Numbered from the stretch's first letter, positions 42,791 to 52,281 are shown. The stretch is 64,000 bases of DNA from Streptomyces sp. HUAS 15-9 (GCF_025642155.1 NZ_CP106799.1:185479-249478); one strand, 5' to 3'. Notes: generated by a model not told the origin, from the sequence alone. Translations and numbers: made by a program.

Positions 42791-43927
42791 TCAGTCGAAG
42801 GGGTCAGATCCGGCGTGCGTCGAGCTCGGGCCGTCTGTGGCTCGCGTTGGTACTCCTGGGCCAGGTTCCGTGGGGTCGGGGTTTCGCAGGGTGGGCCGGG
42901 ACCAGGGCGCGTCGGCGCTTGCGGATTCCGGCTGTAGCCCGAGCTCGCGGAGCTGGTTGACCGCCATCATGGCGGTGAACATCGCATTCGGGTTGGCGCC
43001 CCCGCATCCCAGATCGGGGATGGTTTCCGCGTAGCGGCTGGTGAAGGCGCTCGGCCGGACCTGCCTGCTCTCCCTGGTCAGCCTGAGTGCCGCCGCCTGC
43101 AGGGCGGTGGCCTGTTCCAGTAGCCCGTCCTGGTGGGACACCACCTCAGCGCCGCGGCGCACGGTGAAGGTGTGTCCGTCGGTGAGGAATGCTGCGTCTC
43201 CCTCTTCGAAGAGCAGGGAGACGGCGCCGAGCGCGGTCTGGATCTTGAGCTGGTCGGCATCGACCATCGCACCGCAGGGTCCGTTGCCCTCGTCGGACAG
43301 GTGAAGGACGCCGCAGTCGCTCAGGTGCATGATCACATGCCCGGCGCAGTGGCCCTGGCTGCGCAGCACGCGGACCGCGCCGTCGGCGAAGGTCCAGCCG
43401 GTGAACCGGAGCGAGCCGATCCGAATCCGCTCCAGCGGATTCGGATCGGCTCGCTCCTCGTAGGTGCGGGTCGTCGCGCCGAAGGGCCGCAAGGGCTGGA
43501 AGAGCGACACCACCTTGTTCCCGGCCAGAGCGGGCGGCGCGGGAAGCGGCGCCAGCCCCGCGATGCGGTCGAAGGACCGCACCCAGTACAGCGCCGGGTT
43601 CCGCATCTGGTCGAGGTCAAGGGCGGGGACGTAGTGCTCGACCGGTACACCCAGCTCGTCGGCCAGGTCGTTGTTGCCGACGTGGTCTGGATGGCCGTGC
43701 GTGGTCAGCACCAGTGCCCGGGACCAGTACCCGAGCCGGTCGGCCGCCTCCCGCAGTGCCACACGGAAGGCCTCCGTGGCGCCGGTGTCGACAATCACCA
43801 GGGTGTCACCGACCCGGTGCAGGAGGGCGTTGGCGACGTCCGGCTGGTCGTGTTCGACATGCAGTTCCTGCCCGAGGACCAGCACGGTCTGGTCGTCGAT
43901 CTCGATGAGGTCACCGAGCGCGGTCAT
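42791..43927 (-). CDS. Metallo-beta-lactamase-fold hydrolase
   Basis: 378 residues from the ATG at 43925-43927 (GGGAGG 5 nt upstream). HxHxDH motif LVLTTHGHPDHVGN, a second ligand His in SQGHCAGHVIMHL and Asp in GVLHLSDEGNGPCG, followed by a long C-terminal segment. Hydrolase of the glyoxalase II/lactonase type; substrate unknown. Within the gene a perfect 21-bp inverted repeat (43411-43454) encodes the ERADPNPLERIRIGSL segment. A lactonase acting on the butyrolactone signal is possible but only a guess. Confidence 0.85.
   Translation of the reverse strand: MTALGDLIEIDDQTVLVLGQELHVEHDQPDVANALLHRVGDTLVIVDTGATEAFRVALREAADRLGYWSRALVLTTHGHPDHVGNNDLADELGVPVEHYVPALDLDQMRNPALYWVRSFDRIAGLAPLPAPPALAGNKVVSLFQPLRPFGATTRTYEERADPNPLERIRIGSLRFTGWTFADGAVRVLRSQGHCAGHVIMHLSDCGVLHLSDEGNGPCGAMVDADQLKIQTALGAVSLLFEEGDAAFLTDGHTFTVRRGAEVVSHQDGLLEQATALQAAALRLTRESRQVRPSAFTSRYAETIPDLGCGGANPNAMFTAMMAVNQLRELGLQPESASADAPWSRPTLRNPDPTEPGPGVPTRATDGPSSTHAGSDPFD
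43411..43454. repeat. Perfect 21-bp inverted repeat inside the MBL-fold gene
   Basis: GCGAGCCGATCCGAATCCGC(T) and its exact complement, separated by 2 bp. Would form a cruciform or strong mRNA hairpin in the middle of a coding region. Confidence 0.8.
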
Positions 43928-44253
43928 GGATCCTCCCGCGGTCTCGTCCGGGTCCGGCTCGCCCGGGCCGCGAGAGGCAGGCGACGAGCACGAGGTGCCC
44001 GAGGAGTGATGGGTGAGGGTGGACGCTGCAGGCCGACCGTCCTCGCTGGGCCCTGCCGCCCACGTCAACGGTGGCGATCACGAGTCCCCTGCCGACGAGC
44101 GTACGCCGCACCACGCGTGGTGCCCCTGGGGAGATGCGGCCGGGGTCCTCGCGCTCACGGTGCCAATCCGATGCTCACGTGCCGACCGAAGCGCTCAGTC
44201 TCGATCTCGAATTCGCCACCCCACGATATTCTACCGGCGGTAGAATCAGTTCC
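43928..44253. promoter_or_regulatory. Divergent intergenic region, toxin-antitoxin operator
   Basis: No gene. At 44228-44246 is the perfect palindrome ATTCTACCGGCGGTAGAAT directly before the antitoxin start (ATG 44254), the usual place and form of an RHH autorepressor operator. Confidence 0.65.
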
Positions 44254-44508
44254 ATGAGCAAGCCGACGAGCATCAAGACGAGCGAGGAAGTGCGTGATCG
44301 GCTGCGCATCCTCGCTGCCGAGCGCGGCACCACCATCACAGAGCTACTGGAAGAGCTCGCCGCCCGCGAACTCACAGAAGCCGAGCGGGAGCAGCGGGCT
44401 GCTGAGGCCGCCCGCGAACTCGGCATCGAGTACACCGAGCAGGTCCAGCGGGCCGGCCAGGACGCCTGGGCGAAGATCCGCGCCCATCAGGGCGGCGCCG
44501 CCGCATGA
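44254..44508 (+). CDS. Ribbon-helix-helix antitoxin
   Basis: 84 residues. SIKTSEEVRDRLRILAAERGTTITELLEEL is a CopG/Arc-type ribbon-helix-helix DNA-binding domain, followed by a charged C-terminal helix (EREQRAAEAARELGIEYTEQVQ) for toxin binding. Stop overlaps the PIN-like gene start (ATGA). Autorepressor via the palindrome at 44228. Confidence 0.82.
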   Translation: MSKPTSIKTSEEVRDRLRILAAERGTTITELLEELAARELTEAEREQRAAEAARELGIEYTEQVQRAGQDAWAKIRAHQGGAAA

Positions 44509-44879
44509 ACCTGACGGCCGTCCTGGACCATACAGCTCTGGCCGCCTTGTACCGTGCGGATCCCTTTTTCACCGGCCTCTACGTCGAGGCCTCGCGCGGC
44601 ACCGGCCGGGTCATCATCCCATCGCTGTCCACGCTGGCTGCCGAGCGGCAGATCGCTGGCGCAGGCAAGCACGCGGCGTCCCTGCGGTTCGCGGAATACG
44701 TGCCGTTCACCGCAGCCCACGCAGTGGACGCCATGGACTGGAGAAACGTGGACTGGCCGGTTGCTCACGCGGCGGCGATCGCCTGGCAGGCGGTGAAGGC
44801 GGGGGAACCACTCACGGTGCTGTCGCTGGAGCCCGAGCTGTATACGGGCACCGGCATCACTCCGCTGAACCCCACCTGA
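44505..44879 (+). CDS. PIN-domain-like toxin
   Basis: 124 residues. [17 protein letters not shown] gives the first acidic residue of a PIN RNase; LAAERQI a second, [26 protein letters not shown] the VapC-type third strand-helix. The last Asp cluster is weak (EPELYTG), so activity is unsure. Pairing with an RHH antitoxin in a coupled operon supports a VapBC-like module that may stabilise the plasmid. Confidence 0.65.
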   Translation: MNLTAVLDHTALAALYRADPFFTGLYVEASRGTGRVIIPSLSTLAAERQIAGAGKHAASLRFAEYVPFTAAHAVDAMDWRNVDWPVAHAAAIAWQAVKAGEPLTVLSLEPELYTGTGITPLNPT

Positions 44880-44959
44880 CCTTCGGCCGGCGAGTCTGCC
44901 GCCAGACCGACTACGTGATTGCAGCCGCCGGCGGCGCCTGACCACCCTGCCCGATCGGC

Positions 44960-46145
44960 GCCTGATGCGGTGGGGTTGCCCCGGAGCGGCCCGGAGACGG
45001 TGACCTGGTGGTCACGTGCGGCTTGTTCCAGGTGGGGCAGGGAGGCGTAGCCGCTGTCGACCAGATGCTCGGCGGGCAGCAGGCCGCGGTGGTGCAGGCG
45101 GGTGTGGATGCCGGGAAGGACCTTGCTGTCGTGGGTGGTGGACGCGGTGGTGGCCACGTCCGTGATCACGTTGGGGCCGTCAGGAGCGCACGTCTCCGTC
45201 AGATGGGCGGAGAACCCCTTCCAGCTGATGATGTGCCCATGGCGGGCGTAGCGGGCCGAGGTGTCGTAGGGGGAGACGATCGCCCGGGACGAAGGCGGTA
45301 GCCCGGGTCCGTCTTCGGTCTCGGCGGTGCGCCGGCGCAGGCGGCCCGCGGCGTCGCGGTGATAGTTCTGCACGATGATCTGGCGCAGGGCCTGGACACG
45401 AGGGCCCGACGCACGGTCCGCTCCGTGCCGGTAGAGGTGTTCCAGGAGCCGGACGGCGTCGTCACCGGTGGCGAGAATCCTGGTCTTGGGCTTGGTGGGG
45501 TTCTTGCCCAGGCGGACCGGGCGGCCGTAGCGGCGCCCCCAGTCCTCGTCAACCAGTTCGTCCAGCAGGTGCGGGGCGGTGCCGGCCACTTCCTCCAGCG
45601 CGGCACGAACCGCCTCGGTCACCGTCTCCAGCCGGGTCAGGTCGCGGACCGCGGCTAGGACATGGGTGGAGTCGGTGCGCTGTGTGGTGCGCTCCCGCAG
45701 TGGTGCGCTCCCGCACCAGACCGGCCTCCTTGAGGCGGGCCAGTGCGAGATCGAGGAGGCGGTCGGCGCGCTTGCCCTCGGTGAGACGGCCGCGGAAGTC
45801 GGCCAGCACACTGTGATGGAAGCCAGGATCGTCCAGCTCCATGGCCATCGCGTACTTGAAGTCGATGCGGCAGCGCACCGCCTCGGCGGCCTGCCGGTCC
45901 GACAGACCGAGCACGAACTGCAGCACACAGACGGTGGCCAGCTGGGCAGGCGAGAGACCCGGACGCCCGTCCCGCGGATACCAGTCGACGAAGTCCTCGT
46001 CACGCCACAGCCCGTCCAGGCGGTCTCTCACCCACATCGCCGCCGTACCACCCGGGTTGTTCGCCCGCGCGATCTGCGCGGTCAGAAGCGGGACTTGCTC
46101 ACCGGAACGAGAACGGAGCGACAACAGACACCTCGACAACTGCAT
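44960..46145 (-). pseudogene. IS1182-family transposase, frameshifted and truncated
   Basis: N-terminal frame starts at 46145 (MQLSRCLLSLRSRSGEQVPL...[23 protein letters not shown]...[31 protein letters not shown]). It breaks at a 16-bp tandem duplication, GTGGTGCGCTCCCGCA at 45684-45699 and 45700-45715; removing one copy restores [22 protein letters not shown] in frame. The catalytic region continues to [31 protein letters not shown] and then the homology ends at about 44960, so the C terminus and the right end of the element are missing. Dead insertion sequence. Confidence 0.8.
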
Positions 46146-46225
46146 GGGCTCTCAGAACACCCCGAGCATGCCCACCGATCAGGCCGACGCACCGGGAAAC
46201 TCCAAGATCCCCGACAGAGTCAAGC

Positions 46226-46432
46226 TCACCCGCCGGCAGTACCGTGTGCCCGTCCGTCAGGCGCGGCCGACAGGAAGAGTCCCCACGACCGGGCCCCAAA
46301 TGCCAGTCGTCTCCTGGACGCGTCCTTCGTATCGTGGACCAGGACATCACGCCCGGTCCATGCCACCTCGACACACTGATCGCCTTGCATGTCGCTGTAG
46401 GAAGACTTCCGCCACGACCACGAAGGACCCAT
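46226..46432 (-). CDS. DUF397 protein
   Basis: 68 residues: WRKSSYSDMQGDQCVEVAWTG, VHDTKDASRRRLAFGARSW matches DUF397, small proteins usually encoded beside XRE (DUF5753/Scr1-type) regulators in Streptomyces. No XRE partner is next to it here, so the pair is broken; the C-terminal tail (SAAPDGRAHGTAGG) may be out of family. Confidence 0.75.
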   Translation of the reverse strand: MGPSWSWRKSSYSDMQGDQCVEVAWTGRDVLVHDTKDASRRRLAFGARSWGLFLSAAPDGRAHGTAGG

Positions 46433-46827
46433 GCACGCGCCTAACTCTCACAGCCGCCGCGCGGCACCGTGCACCGGCCACTCACAACGAAAGGACCGAT
46501 TTGTCGGCTTCGAGTAGGTGTGAGCGTACCTGCTGCGGGACCTCATGCTCCCCACACAAACACTCTCGCCACACGAGCTCCAACGGCAGAAACCCCGTGC
46601 AGCGCTGAGAGGTTAACCCGTCACACCGAGCGCCGTGCGGCCAACACCAAATCTCGTCCCACACCTGCACCCCAGCCCCACCAGCCCGCTGTGTCATCCA
46701 TCCCATGCCTCTGGTACCGCCCCCGTGTCAGGGCGCGCCGCGGATGCGTGGACGAGTGGTCCCGGTTCCGCTGTGCGGTAGCCGTCGGCGGCTTCCTCCC
46801 TTTGCCCCTTCTCGTACCGCGCTGCCT
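46433..46827. other. Intergenic region
   Basis: About 400 bp between the DUF397 gene and the 3' end of a secreted-protein gene; no gene seen. Confidence 0.4.
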
Positions 46828-47712
46828 TCAGGCGGAGTTCAGGCGGCGGCGGGACCGGGCCCGTAGAAGAAGCGCCGCACCCACTGCTGAGGCGAGGAGC
46901 ACGCCGCCCACGCTCCAGGCCACCAGCGCGGTCCGGGACGACCGGGAGGTGGGGGGTGCCGCCTGTGTGGAGCAGGCGCCCGCTCGTGGGGCGGGGGAGA
47001 CGCGCAGCCGGGCCCACGCTCTGTCAGGGCCGTCCTGGCCGACGTCGTGCCGGTAGACGACGTAGAGCCCGGGCGTGGCGTCGCACTTGAGGGTGGTCGT
47101 GGCGGTCAGGACGGCTTTGGCGCCGCGCAGGGTGGGCCGGTCGGTGAAGGCACGCGAAGTGAGGGTGATGTACCCGTCCTTGCCCTCGTCGTCGTTGTCG
47201 GTGATCGTGATGCGGCTGCCGGCCCGGAAGGTCCGTACGTCCCACTCCGACTGGGGCCACGTGTCGTTGGCCGCCCAGCGTTCCTCGCGGTCCGGCGGGG
47301 GCATGTTCTTGACCTTGTCGCGGCACGCGCGGCGTGCGTCCTCGTCGGCCGGTTCGACCTGCACCCGCGCCCATGGAGCCGGATGACCCGCCGGGCCCTC
47401 GGCGTTGGCGCCGTACAGCACGACCGGATAGGTGCCGGGGCGGGCGTCGCAGGCGATGGTGACGGTGGTGGTCAGCAGCGGGTCCATCATGCGCAGCTTG
47501 CCTGCCGCGATGAACACGGATGAGTGGACGATGTCGCCGTACGCGGCCTGTCCGTCCTTGGCGATGGCCGTCAGGGTGTCGCCGGGATGCACCGACCGGA
47601 CACTGCGCAGGGGCAGCGTCGGCGACGACGAGGAGGCCGAGGCCGGCCCGGCCGCCAGGAGGGGCAGCAGAAGCGGGAGCGCCGCCCAGGTCGCTGTACG
47701 GAGTCGGTGCAT
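46828..47712 (-). CDS. Secreted protein with C-terminal membrane anchor
   Basis: 294 residues: signal peptide (RTATWAALPLLLPLLAAGPASA), two similar extracellular domains (TTTVTIACDARPGTYPVVLYG and TTTLKCDATPGLYVVYRHDVG share a T/C/A-rPGxY pattern), and a terminal transmembrane helix (ALVAWSVGGVLLASAVGAALLL) with RARSRRR after it. Resembles Streptomyces beta-sandwich surface proteins; function unknown. Its last codons are repeated as a remnant at 20.40-20.45 kb. Confidence 0.65.
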   Translation of the reverse strand: MHRLRTATWAALPLLLPLLAAGPASASSSSPTLPLRSVRSVHPGDTLTAIAKDGQAAYGDIVHSSVFIAAGKLRMMDPLLTTTVTIACDARPGTYPVVLYGANAEGPAGHPAPWARVQVEPADEDARRACRDKVKNMPPPDREERWAANDTWPQSEWDVRTFRAGSRITITDNDDEGKDGYITLTSRAFTDRPTLRGAKAVLTATTTLKCDATPGLYVVYRHDVGQDGPDRAWARLRVSPAPRAGACSTQAAPPTSRSSRTALVAWSVGGVLLASAVGAALLLRARSRRRLNSA

Positions 47713-47761
47713 CGCCTCGCCTGTCTAATATTTAACGATATGTCAAGAATTACTCGGTAGT

Positions 47762-49831
47762 ATGCTACCGACCTCCATGTCGAACTGCCGTGTGATTCCG
47801 GGGAGTTCGGTATCGCATGCCGTTCGGCCTCCTCCAAGATGGAAAGACTCCTCGTTGCGTTCCAGATACAGATGGATTCCGGCCCTCGCGCTCGGCCTGT
47901 GCGCGGGCATACTCGCCACCTGCCCGGCGTCCGCCGCGACCGGCACGCCACTGCCGTCGGCTTCCGCCACAAAGACCCAGGGGACCTCGCAGTTGCCGGC
48001 CCCCTCGGCGTCGTCGACGGTCGCGGGGGCCGTCGAGCCGACCGCCTCGCCCTCCCCGTCGGCACCGTCCACGCAGCCCGCCGAACCGACCACCTCACCC
48101 ACCCCCGCGGACGGCCCGAGCCTCAGTGAGGAGGAGAAGTACTGGACGGCTGACCGCATGGACGACGCGGTCCCGGTCGACGCCACTATGGCCCCGGCTC
48201 CGGCCGGAGCCGCACGGCACAGCCTGACCGGCGCGGCCGCCGCGCACCGGCCACCGCCGTCCGGCACGCCCGATCCCGAGCACTTCGGCGGCCACCCGAT
48301 GGTGGGGACGTTCTTCTTCGACGGCACGCCGCTGGGCGGCCCGAGCACGTACTGCACGGGCAGCGTCGTGCACACGGCCGCCAAGGACATCGTGCTGACC
48401 GCCGGACACTGCGGAGTCGGCCTGAGCGGGGCCAGACACGGCATCTTCGTACCCCAGTACCGCAGCGGCAAGTCCGCCGCCGACCAGCCGCACGGCGTCT
48501 TCCCGGTCGCCCAGGTGTACTTGGACCCGCGTTACAGGAAGAACACCAAGGCGCCCACCTCCGACCTCGACCTGGCCTTTGCCCAGGTCGGCTCCAACAG
48601 CCGGGGCAAGGTGGAGGACGTGACGGGAGCTCTGACGTTCACGCCCACCACCAGCTACACCCACAAGGTCACCGTCATCGGGTATCCCAGCACCGACAGC
48701 GTCAACCCCAAGCACGAGCCGGTCCGCTGTCCCGTCAGCACCTCCCAGCTGCCGGGCTTCCGGCAGATGCGCATGACCTGCAAGGGCTTCTACGGCGGTG
48801 TCTCCGGCGGCCCGTGGATCGAGGACTACAACAGCACCACCGGCACCGGCAAGGTCATCGGCAACACGGGCGGATACAACGGCGGCGGCAACGACGCCAA
48901 CGACGACTGGGTGACGTACGCGCCGGTCTACGGCAAGGACGCCCAGGACCTGTTCAACGACGCCGCCGCCCACCGGAAGCCGAGTGACAAGCCGCCCTAC
49001 CAGCCGTCGACGGACCCATGGCTGCCCGGCACGGCGCCCACCTGGCAGCACGCCAAGCTGCTGGCTTCGGGCGACTTCCGCCAGACCGGCCACAGCGACA
49101 TGATCGTGGTCTGGACCGACGGCGAGGTCACGCTCTACCCCGGCAACGGACACGGCGGATACGACACCGAACGGCAACTGCTGGCCGCCAACGGCACATG
49201 GACCCACGCGGCGACCGTCACCGCCGGCGACTTCACCGGCTCCAACCAGTTCGACCTGCTCGTGCGCTGGTCCGACGGCGAGGTCACCCTCTACGGCGAC
49301 GTCGGCTCCAAGGGCCTGAACTGGGCGGGCACCCAGATGATCAAACCCAACGACACCTGGAAGAACGCGATCCAGATCGCGGCGGGCCGCTTCAACGCCT
49401 CCCAGTACGTCACCGACCTGATCGTCCGCTGGGTCGACGGCGAGCTGACCCTCTACACCGACGTCAGCGCCGGCACCTTCGGCCAGGAACACAAGCTCAA
49501 GTCGCCCAACGACACCTGGAAGGACGCCACACTCCTCACCAGCGGCGAGTTCTCCGGCAACCAGAAGTGGGACCTCATGGTGCGCTGGACCGACGGCGAG
49601 CTCGACAACTACGTCGGTACGACCACGTCGGGCCTCGGCACCGAGCAGCGCATCCTGAACCCCAACAAGACCTGGACCCACGACGCGGCCATGACCACCG
49701 GGGACTACACCGGCAACAACCGCACCGACGACCTCGTCATCCGCTGGTCCGACGGCGAGACCACGATCTACACCGACACCGGCACCAACCACCTCGGAAC
49801 CGAGCACATGCTCGTCGCCCCAACCTCCTGA
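47762..49831 (+). CDS. Secreted serine protease with C-terminal beta-propeller-like repeats
   Basis: 689 residues. Signal peptide (RWIPALALGLCAGILATC...ASA), a Pro/Ser/Thr linker, a trypsin-like domain (His in VLTAGHCGVG, Asp in SDLDLAFAQV, Ser in GGVSGGPW), then five repeats of about 50 residues from residue 420 with the pattern WxxAxxxxxGDFTGxxxxDLxVRWxDGExTLYxD, typical of FG-GAP/VCBS-like propeller modules used for binding. Start is uncertain; ATG 47762 lacks a clear ribosome site, and TTG near 47854 would give a normal signal peptide. Confidence 0.82.
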   Translation: MLPTSMSNCRVIPGSSVSHAVRPPPRWKDSSLRSRYRWIPALALGLCAGILATCPASAATGTPLPSASATKTQGTSQLPAPSASSTVAGAVEPTASPSPSAPSTQPAEPTTSPTPADGPSLSEEEKYWTADRMDDAVPVDATMAPAPAGAARHSLTGAAAAHRPPPSGTPDPEHFGGHPMVGTFFFDGTPLGGPSTYCTGSVVHTAAKDIVLTAGHCGVGLSGARHGIFVPQYRSGKSAADQPHGVFPVAQVYLDPRYRKNTKAPTSDLDLAFAQVGSNSRGKVEDVTGALTFTPTTSYTHKVTVIGYPSTDSVNPKHEPVRCPVSTSQLPGFRQMRMTCKGFYGGVSGGPWIEDYNSTTGTGKVIGNTGGYNGGGNDANDDWVTYAPVYGKDAQDLFNDAAAHRKPSDKPPYQPSTDPWLPGTAPTWQHAKLLASGDFRQTGHSDMIVVWTDGEVTLYPGNGHGGYDTERQLLAANGTWTHAATVTAGDFTGSNQFDLLVRWSDGEVTLYGDVGSKGLNWAGTQMIKPNDTWKNAIQIAAGRFNASQYVTDLIVRWVDGELTLYTDVSAGTFGQEHKLKSPNDTWKDATLLTSGEFSGNQKWDLMVRWTDGELDNYVGTTTSGLGTEQRILNPNKTWTHDAAMTTGDYTGNNRTDDLVIRWSDGETTIYTDTGTNHLGTEHMLVAPTS

Positions 49832-49859
49832 ACCCACCGAACCCGCCCGGCCGGCCACG

Positions 49860-50110
49860 GAACACCCCGTGCGCCGGCCGACGGGCGCGAGCGGGCCCGC
49901 AAAGGCGGTGAGCCGGGCGCCGAGCGCGGCAAGGACGACGTCACCGGCCGCGCGCCCGAGGCGGTCGTTGATGGCCTTGAAGTGGTCGGCGTCGACCAGG
50001 ACCACGTTCGTGTCGTCGCCGTGGCGGGCCGGATAGGCGTCGCGGCGCAGCAGACCGGCCAGAGGGGTCCTTGGGGCTGCTTCGAACTGGCGGCAGACGC
50101 GAACGGCCGC
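49860..50110 (-). pseudogene. Fragment of a GGDEF (diguanylate cyclase) domain
   Basis: In the minus strand, LAGLLRRDAYPARHGDDTNVV, LVDADHFKAINDRLGRAAGDVVLAALGARLTAFAGPLAPVGRR is the first half of a GGDEF domain; the sequence stops just before where the GG(D/E)EF motif should be. No start and no continuation. Remnant. Confidence 0.6.
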
Positions 50111-50154
50111 CCCGCGCCTGGTGAGCGGGCGCAGGGGCGGCTGCCTTTGTCAGC

Positions 50155-50577
50155 TCAGATCGTCGCGAAGTCGTTGCTCTTCGTTGTGTCGAGGATGCCG
50201 TTCTTGGTCTTGAGGGTGATCGTGAATTGGTACACGTCTCCCTCGGGGAAGTCGCTGGCGTTCACGGTGATGACGCGGCGCAGCAGGTAGCCGTCGTTCT
50301 TTGTGGGGGTGGCGGACCACCCGAAGCTGCCATCGGCCACCCTCTCCGCCAGCCGTTGCCGCGCGAACGCCGTGACACCGCCCGACGTTGACGCCGCACT
50401 GAGGTACAACGTGTATGCCATCTCCGCGTCTCCGACGGCGTCCCCCGCTTCCCCTTCGATGATGAGGTCGAAGTTCGCCTGCTGGATCCCGGCGACCTCG
50501 TTCGGGCTTGTGTCCTGGGTGCCTCCGCCCGTAACTGCGGTGAAGGCCCGGACTAACTGCAAGCCGTTGGTCTGCAT
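50155..50577 (-). CDS. Hypothetical beta-rich protein
   Basis: 140 residues, start preceded by GGGAGGGG at 9 nt. Acidic, no signal peptide, alternating pattern (NFDLIIEGEAGDAVGDAEMAYTLYLSAAS; YLLRRVITVNASDFPEGDVYQFTITLKTKNG). No family recognised; lower G+C than its neighbours and a coding style like that of phage or plasmid cargo. Confidence 0.55.
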   Translation of the reverse strand: MQTNGLQLVRAFTAVTGGGTQDTSPNEVAGIQQANFDLIIEGEAGDAVGDAEMAYTLYLSAASTSGGVTAFARQRLAERVADGSFGWSATPTKNDGYLLRRVITVNASDFPEGDVYQFTITLKTKNGILDTTKSNDFATI

Positions 50578-50968
50578 GATCGTTTTCCCCTCCCTGCCGA
50601 CCGCGCGCCCGTCACGTCACGGCTTCGGCAATCGCATGCGGCAGTATCTCCCCGGAGGGAGGCAGACCGGATGCGGTCGACCGGGCCTGGATGGAGGGGA
50701 GTGGGGCACTCCACGGTCCGGTGTGGTGCGCCCGCGTGAGGTTGGGGGGTCTCACTACCCTGTCGAGTGCATGGGGCCTTGACACGTACGGGCACGCGCC
50801 GAGCGCCGGTGGTGGTGCAAAGGCGGCGCGAGGCCGAGTAACTCGAAGGCACCGCCGTCGCAGCGGTGGGAACCGGGGAAGTCCGGCGGGCACTGCTTCC
50901 AGGGTGTGCAGCAGGAGGCAGGCGGAGTAACGGCGCTTGCACTGGGAGATGGCTGTGGGAGCGGTTCT
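50578..50968. other. Intergenic region
   Basis: About 390 bp without a supported gene. Confidence 0.4.
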
Positions 50969-51598
50969 TCAGTTTGTGGTTGGGGCTGTTGGCGCAGACG
51001 CCGACGCCGTGGGGAGCGAGCCGAGCAGTGCGGCGGTGCACTCCTCGGCGAGGTTCTCGGCATGAGCGGGGAGGGGGTCGCCGGCCCGGAGGTGGCGGCG
51101 GACCAGTGAGAGGGGCAGGTCGACCACGGCGAGCGTGACTCGCTCGGTGGCCTGCTGGCCTTCGGCGCCCAGGGCGGTGGCGAGGGAGGCGAGGGAGGCG
51201 CGTACGCGCTGGTTGCCGCGGTCCGCCCGCTGGCGATGTTCCTCGGGCCAGTCGGCGCGCCCGAAGTCCTCGGCGCCGTAGAGGAGGAGAGCGGCCTCCT
51301 GCGGGTGGGCGCGGCTCCAGGCGACGACATGGCGTGCCGCCGCACACCCCGCCTGCCGTGCGTCGGTACCTGCTTCGAGGGCCCTGAAGTAGCCCTCCTG
51401 GAAGCTCTCTACGGTCCGCAGCCACACCTCGGCGAGCAGCGTGGCCCGTCCGGCCAACCGGTGGTAGACGGAACCGCTCGGGGCGCCCACCTCTGTGGCG
51501 ACCGCGGACATTGTCACCGCGGCCGGGCCCCCTGCGGCGGCCAGTCGTACGGCGGCGTCGAGGAGCTGCTTCACATCGAAGCGGGGTGGTCGTGCCAT
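50969..51598 (-). CDS. TetR-family repressor
   Basis: 209 residues from the ATG at 51596-51598. HTH: LLDAAVRLAAAGGPAAVTMSAVATEVGAPSGSVYHRLAGRATLL (about residues 12-52). C-terminal ligand domain unique. Divergent from an SRPBCC gene; two perfect palindromes lie between them, so it probably represses that gene and itself. Confidence 0.88.
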   Translation of the reverse strand: MARPPRFDVKQLLDAAVRLAAAGGPAAVTMSAVATEVGAPSGSVYHRLAGRATLLAEVWLRTVESFQEGYFRALEAGTDARQAGCAAARHVVAWSRAHPQEAALLLYGAEDFGRADWPEEHRQRADRGNQRVRASLASLATALGAEGQQATERVTLAVVDLPLSLVRRHLRAGDPLPAHAENLAEECTAALLGSLPTASASAPTAPTTN

Positions 51599-51602
51599 GA
51601 AC

Positions 51603-51641
51603 TGGAGAGTACTCTCCATAATATTAGAGATACATCTCTAA
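51603..51641. promoter_or_regulatory. Two operator-like palindromes between divergent genes
   Basis: TGGAGAGTACTCTCCA (51603-51618) and TTAGAGATACATCTCTAA (51624-51641), both perfect and both containing GAGA/TCTC half-sites, adjacent to the TetR start. Confidence 0.7.
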
Positions 51642-51661
51642 AAAGAATCCGAGGAGGACGC

Positions 51662-52144
51662 ATGGGCGTCTACAACGTGCACGAACGCCTGCTGGCTGCG
51701 AAGCGAAGCGAGGTGGGAGCGCTGATAGACACCCTGGCGAGCAGTGACGACAAGCTGTGGCCGCAGGGCAGCTGGCCGTCGATGGCGTTCGACCGCCCCC
51801 TGGCGGCCGGGGCGGTCGGCGGGCACGGCCCGGTCCGCTACACCGTCGCCGCGCATGTCCCCTCGCAATGGGTGCGCTTCACCTTCAGCGGGCCGCGCGA
51901 CTTCCATGGATTCCACGAGTACGCCGCTCTGGCCGTCGACGAGGAGCACACGCTGCTGCGCCACACCCTTGCCATGACCGTCCGCGGCCCGGCGCGCCTC
52001 ACCTGGCCGCTCGTCTTCCGCCCCCTCCATGACGCCTGCCTGGAGGACAGCCTGGACCGCGCCGAACTCGCCTGTTCGGGCGCGGTGACCCGCCCGGCTC
52101 ACTGGAGCCGCTACGTACGGCTGCTGCGCGGCCTCATGCGCTGA
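51662..52144 (+). CDS. SRPBCC-family protein (polyketide cyclase/START-like)
   Basis: 160 residues, GGAGGACGC before the ATG. VHERLLAAKRSEVGALIDTLASSDDKLWPQGSWPSMAFDRPL opens a helix-grip fold, HEYAALAVDEEHTLLRHTLAM is the long strand, and ends with the C-terminal helix (DACLEDSLDRAE). Binds small hydrophobic ligands in this fold. Divergent from, and probably controlled by, the TetR protein. Confidence 0.75.
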   Translation: MGVYNVHERLLAAKRSEVGALIDTLASSDDKLWPQGSWPSMAFDRPLAAGAVGGHGPVRYTVAAHVPSQWVRFTFSGPRDFHGFHEYAALAVDEEHTLLRHTLAMTVRGPARLTWPLVFRPLHDACLEDSLDRAELACSGAVTRPAHWSRYVRLLRGLMR

Positions 52145-52281
52145 GCACCGGGCACGCGCGCTCATGTCCGGACCGCACTTCAGAGGGTTGACACGGGTTT
52201 CTCCTGGACGGGAGTGATGCGTCCGTGGGCCGGGGGTTGTTACTGGGGGGAGGCGTCCGCCCGGAGTGTGGACACAGGGGC

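Noticed and set aside
48095..50005. 636-codon minus-strand frame opposite the secreted protease
   Set aside because: Only its first 40 codons are meaningful (GGDEF remnant); the rest is shadow.
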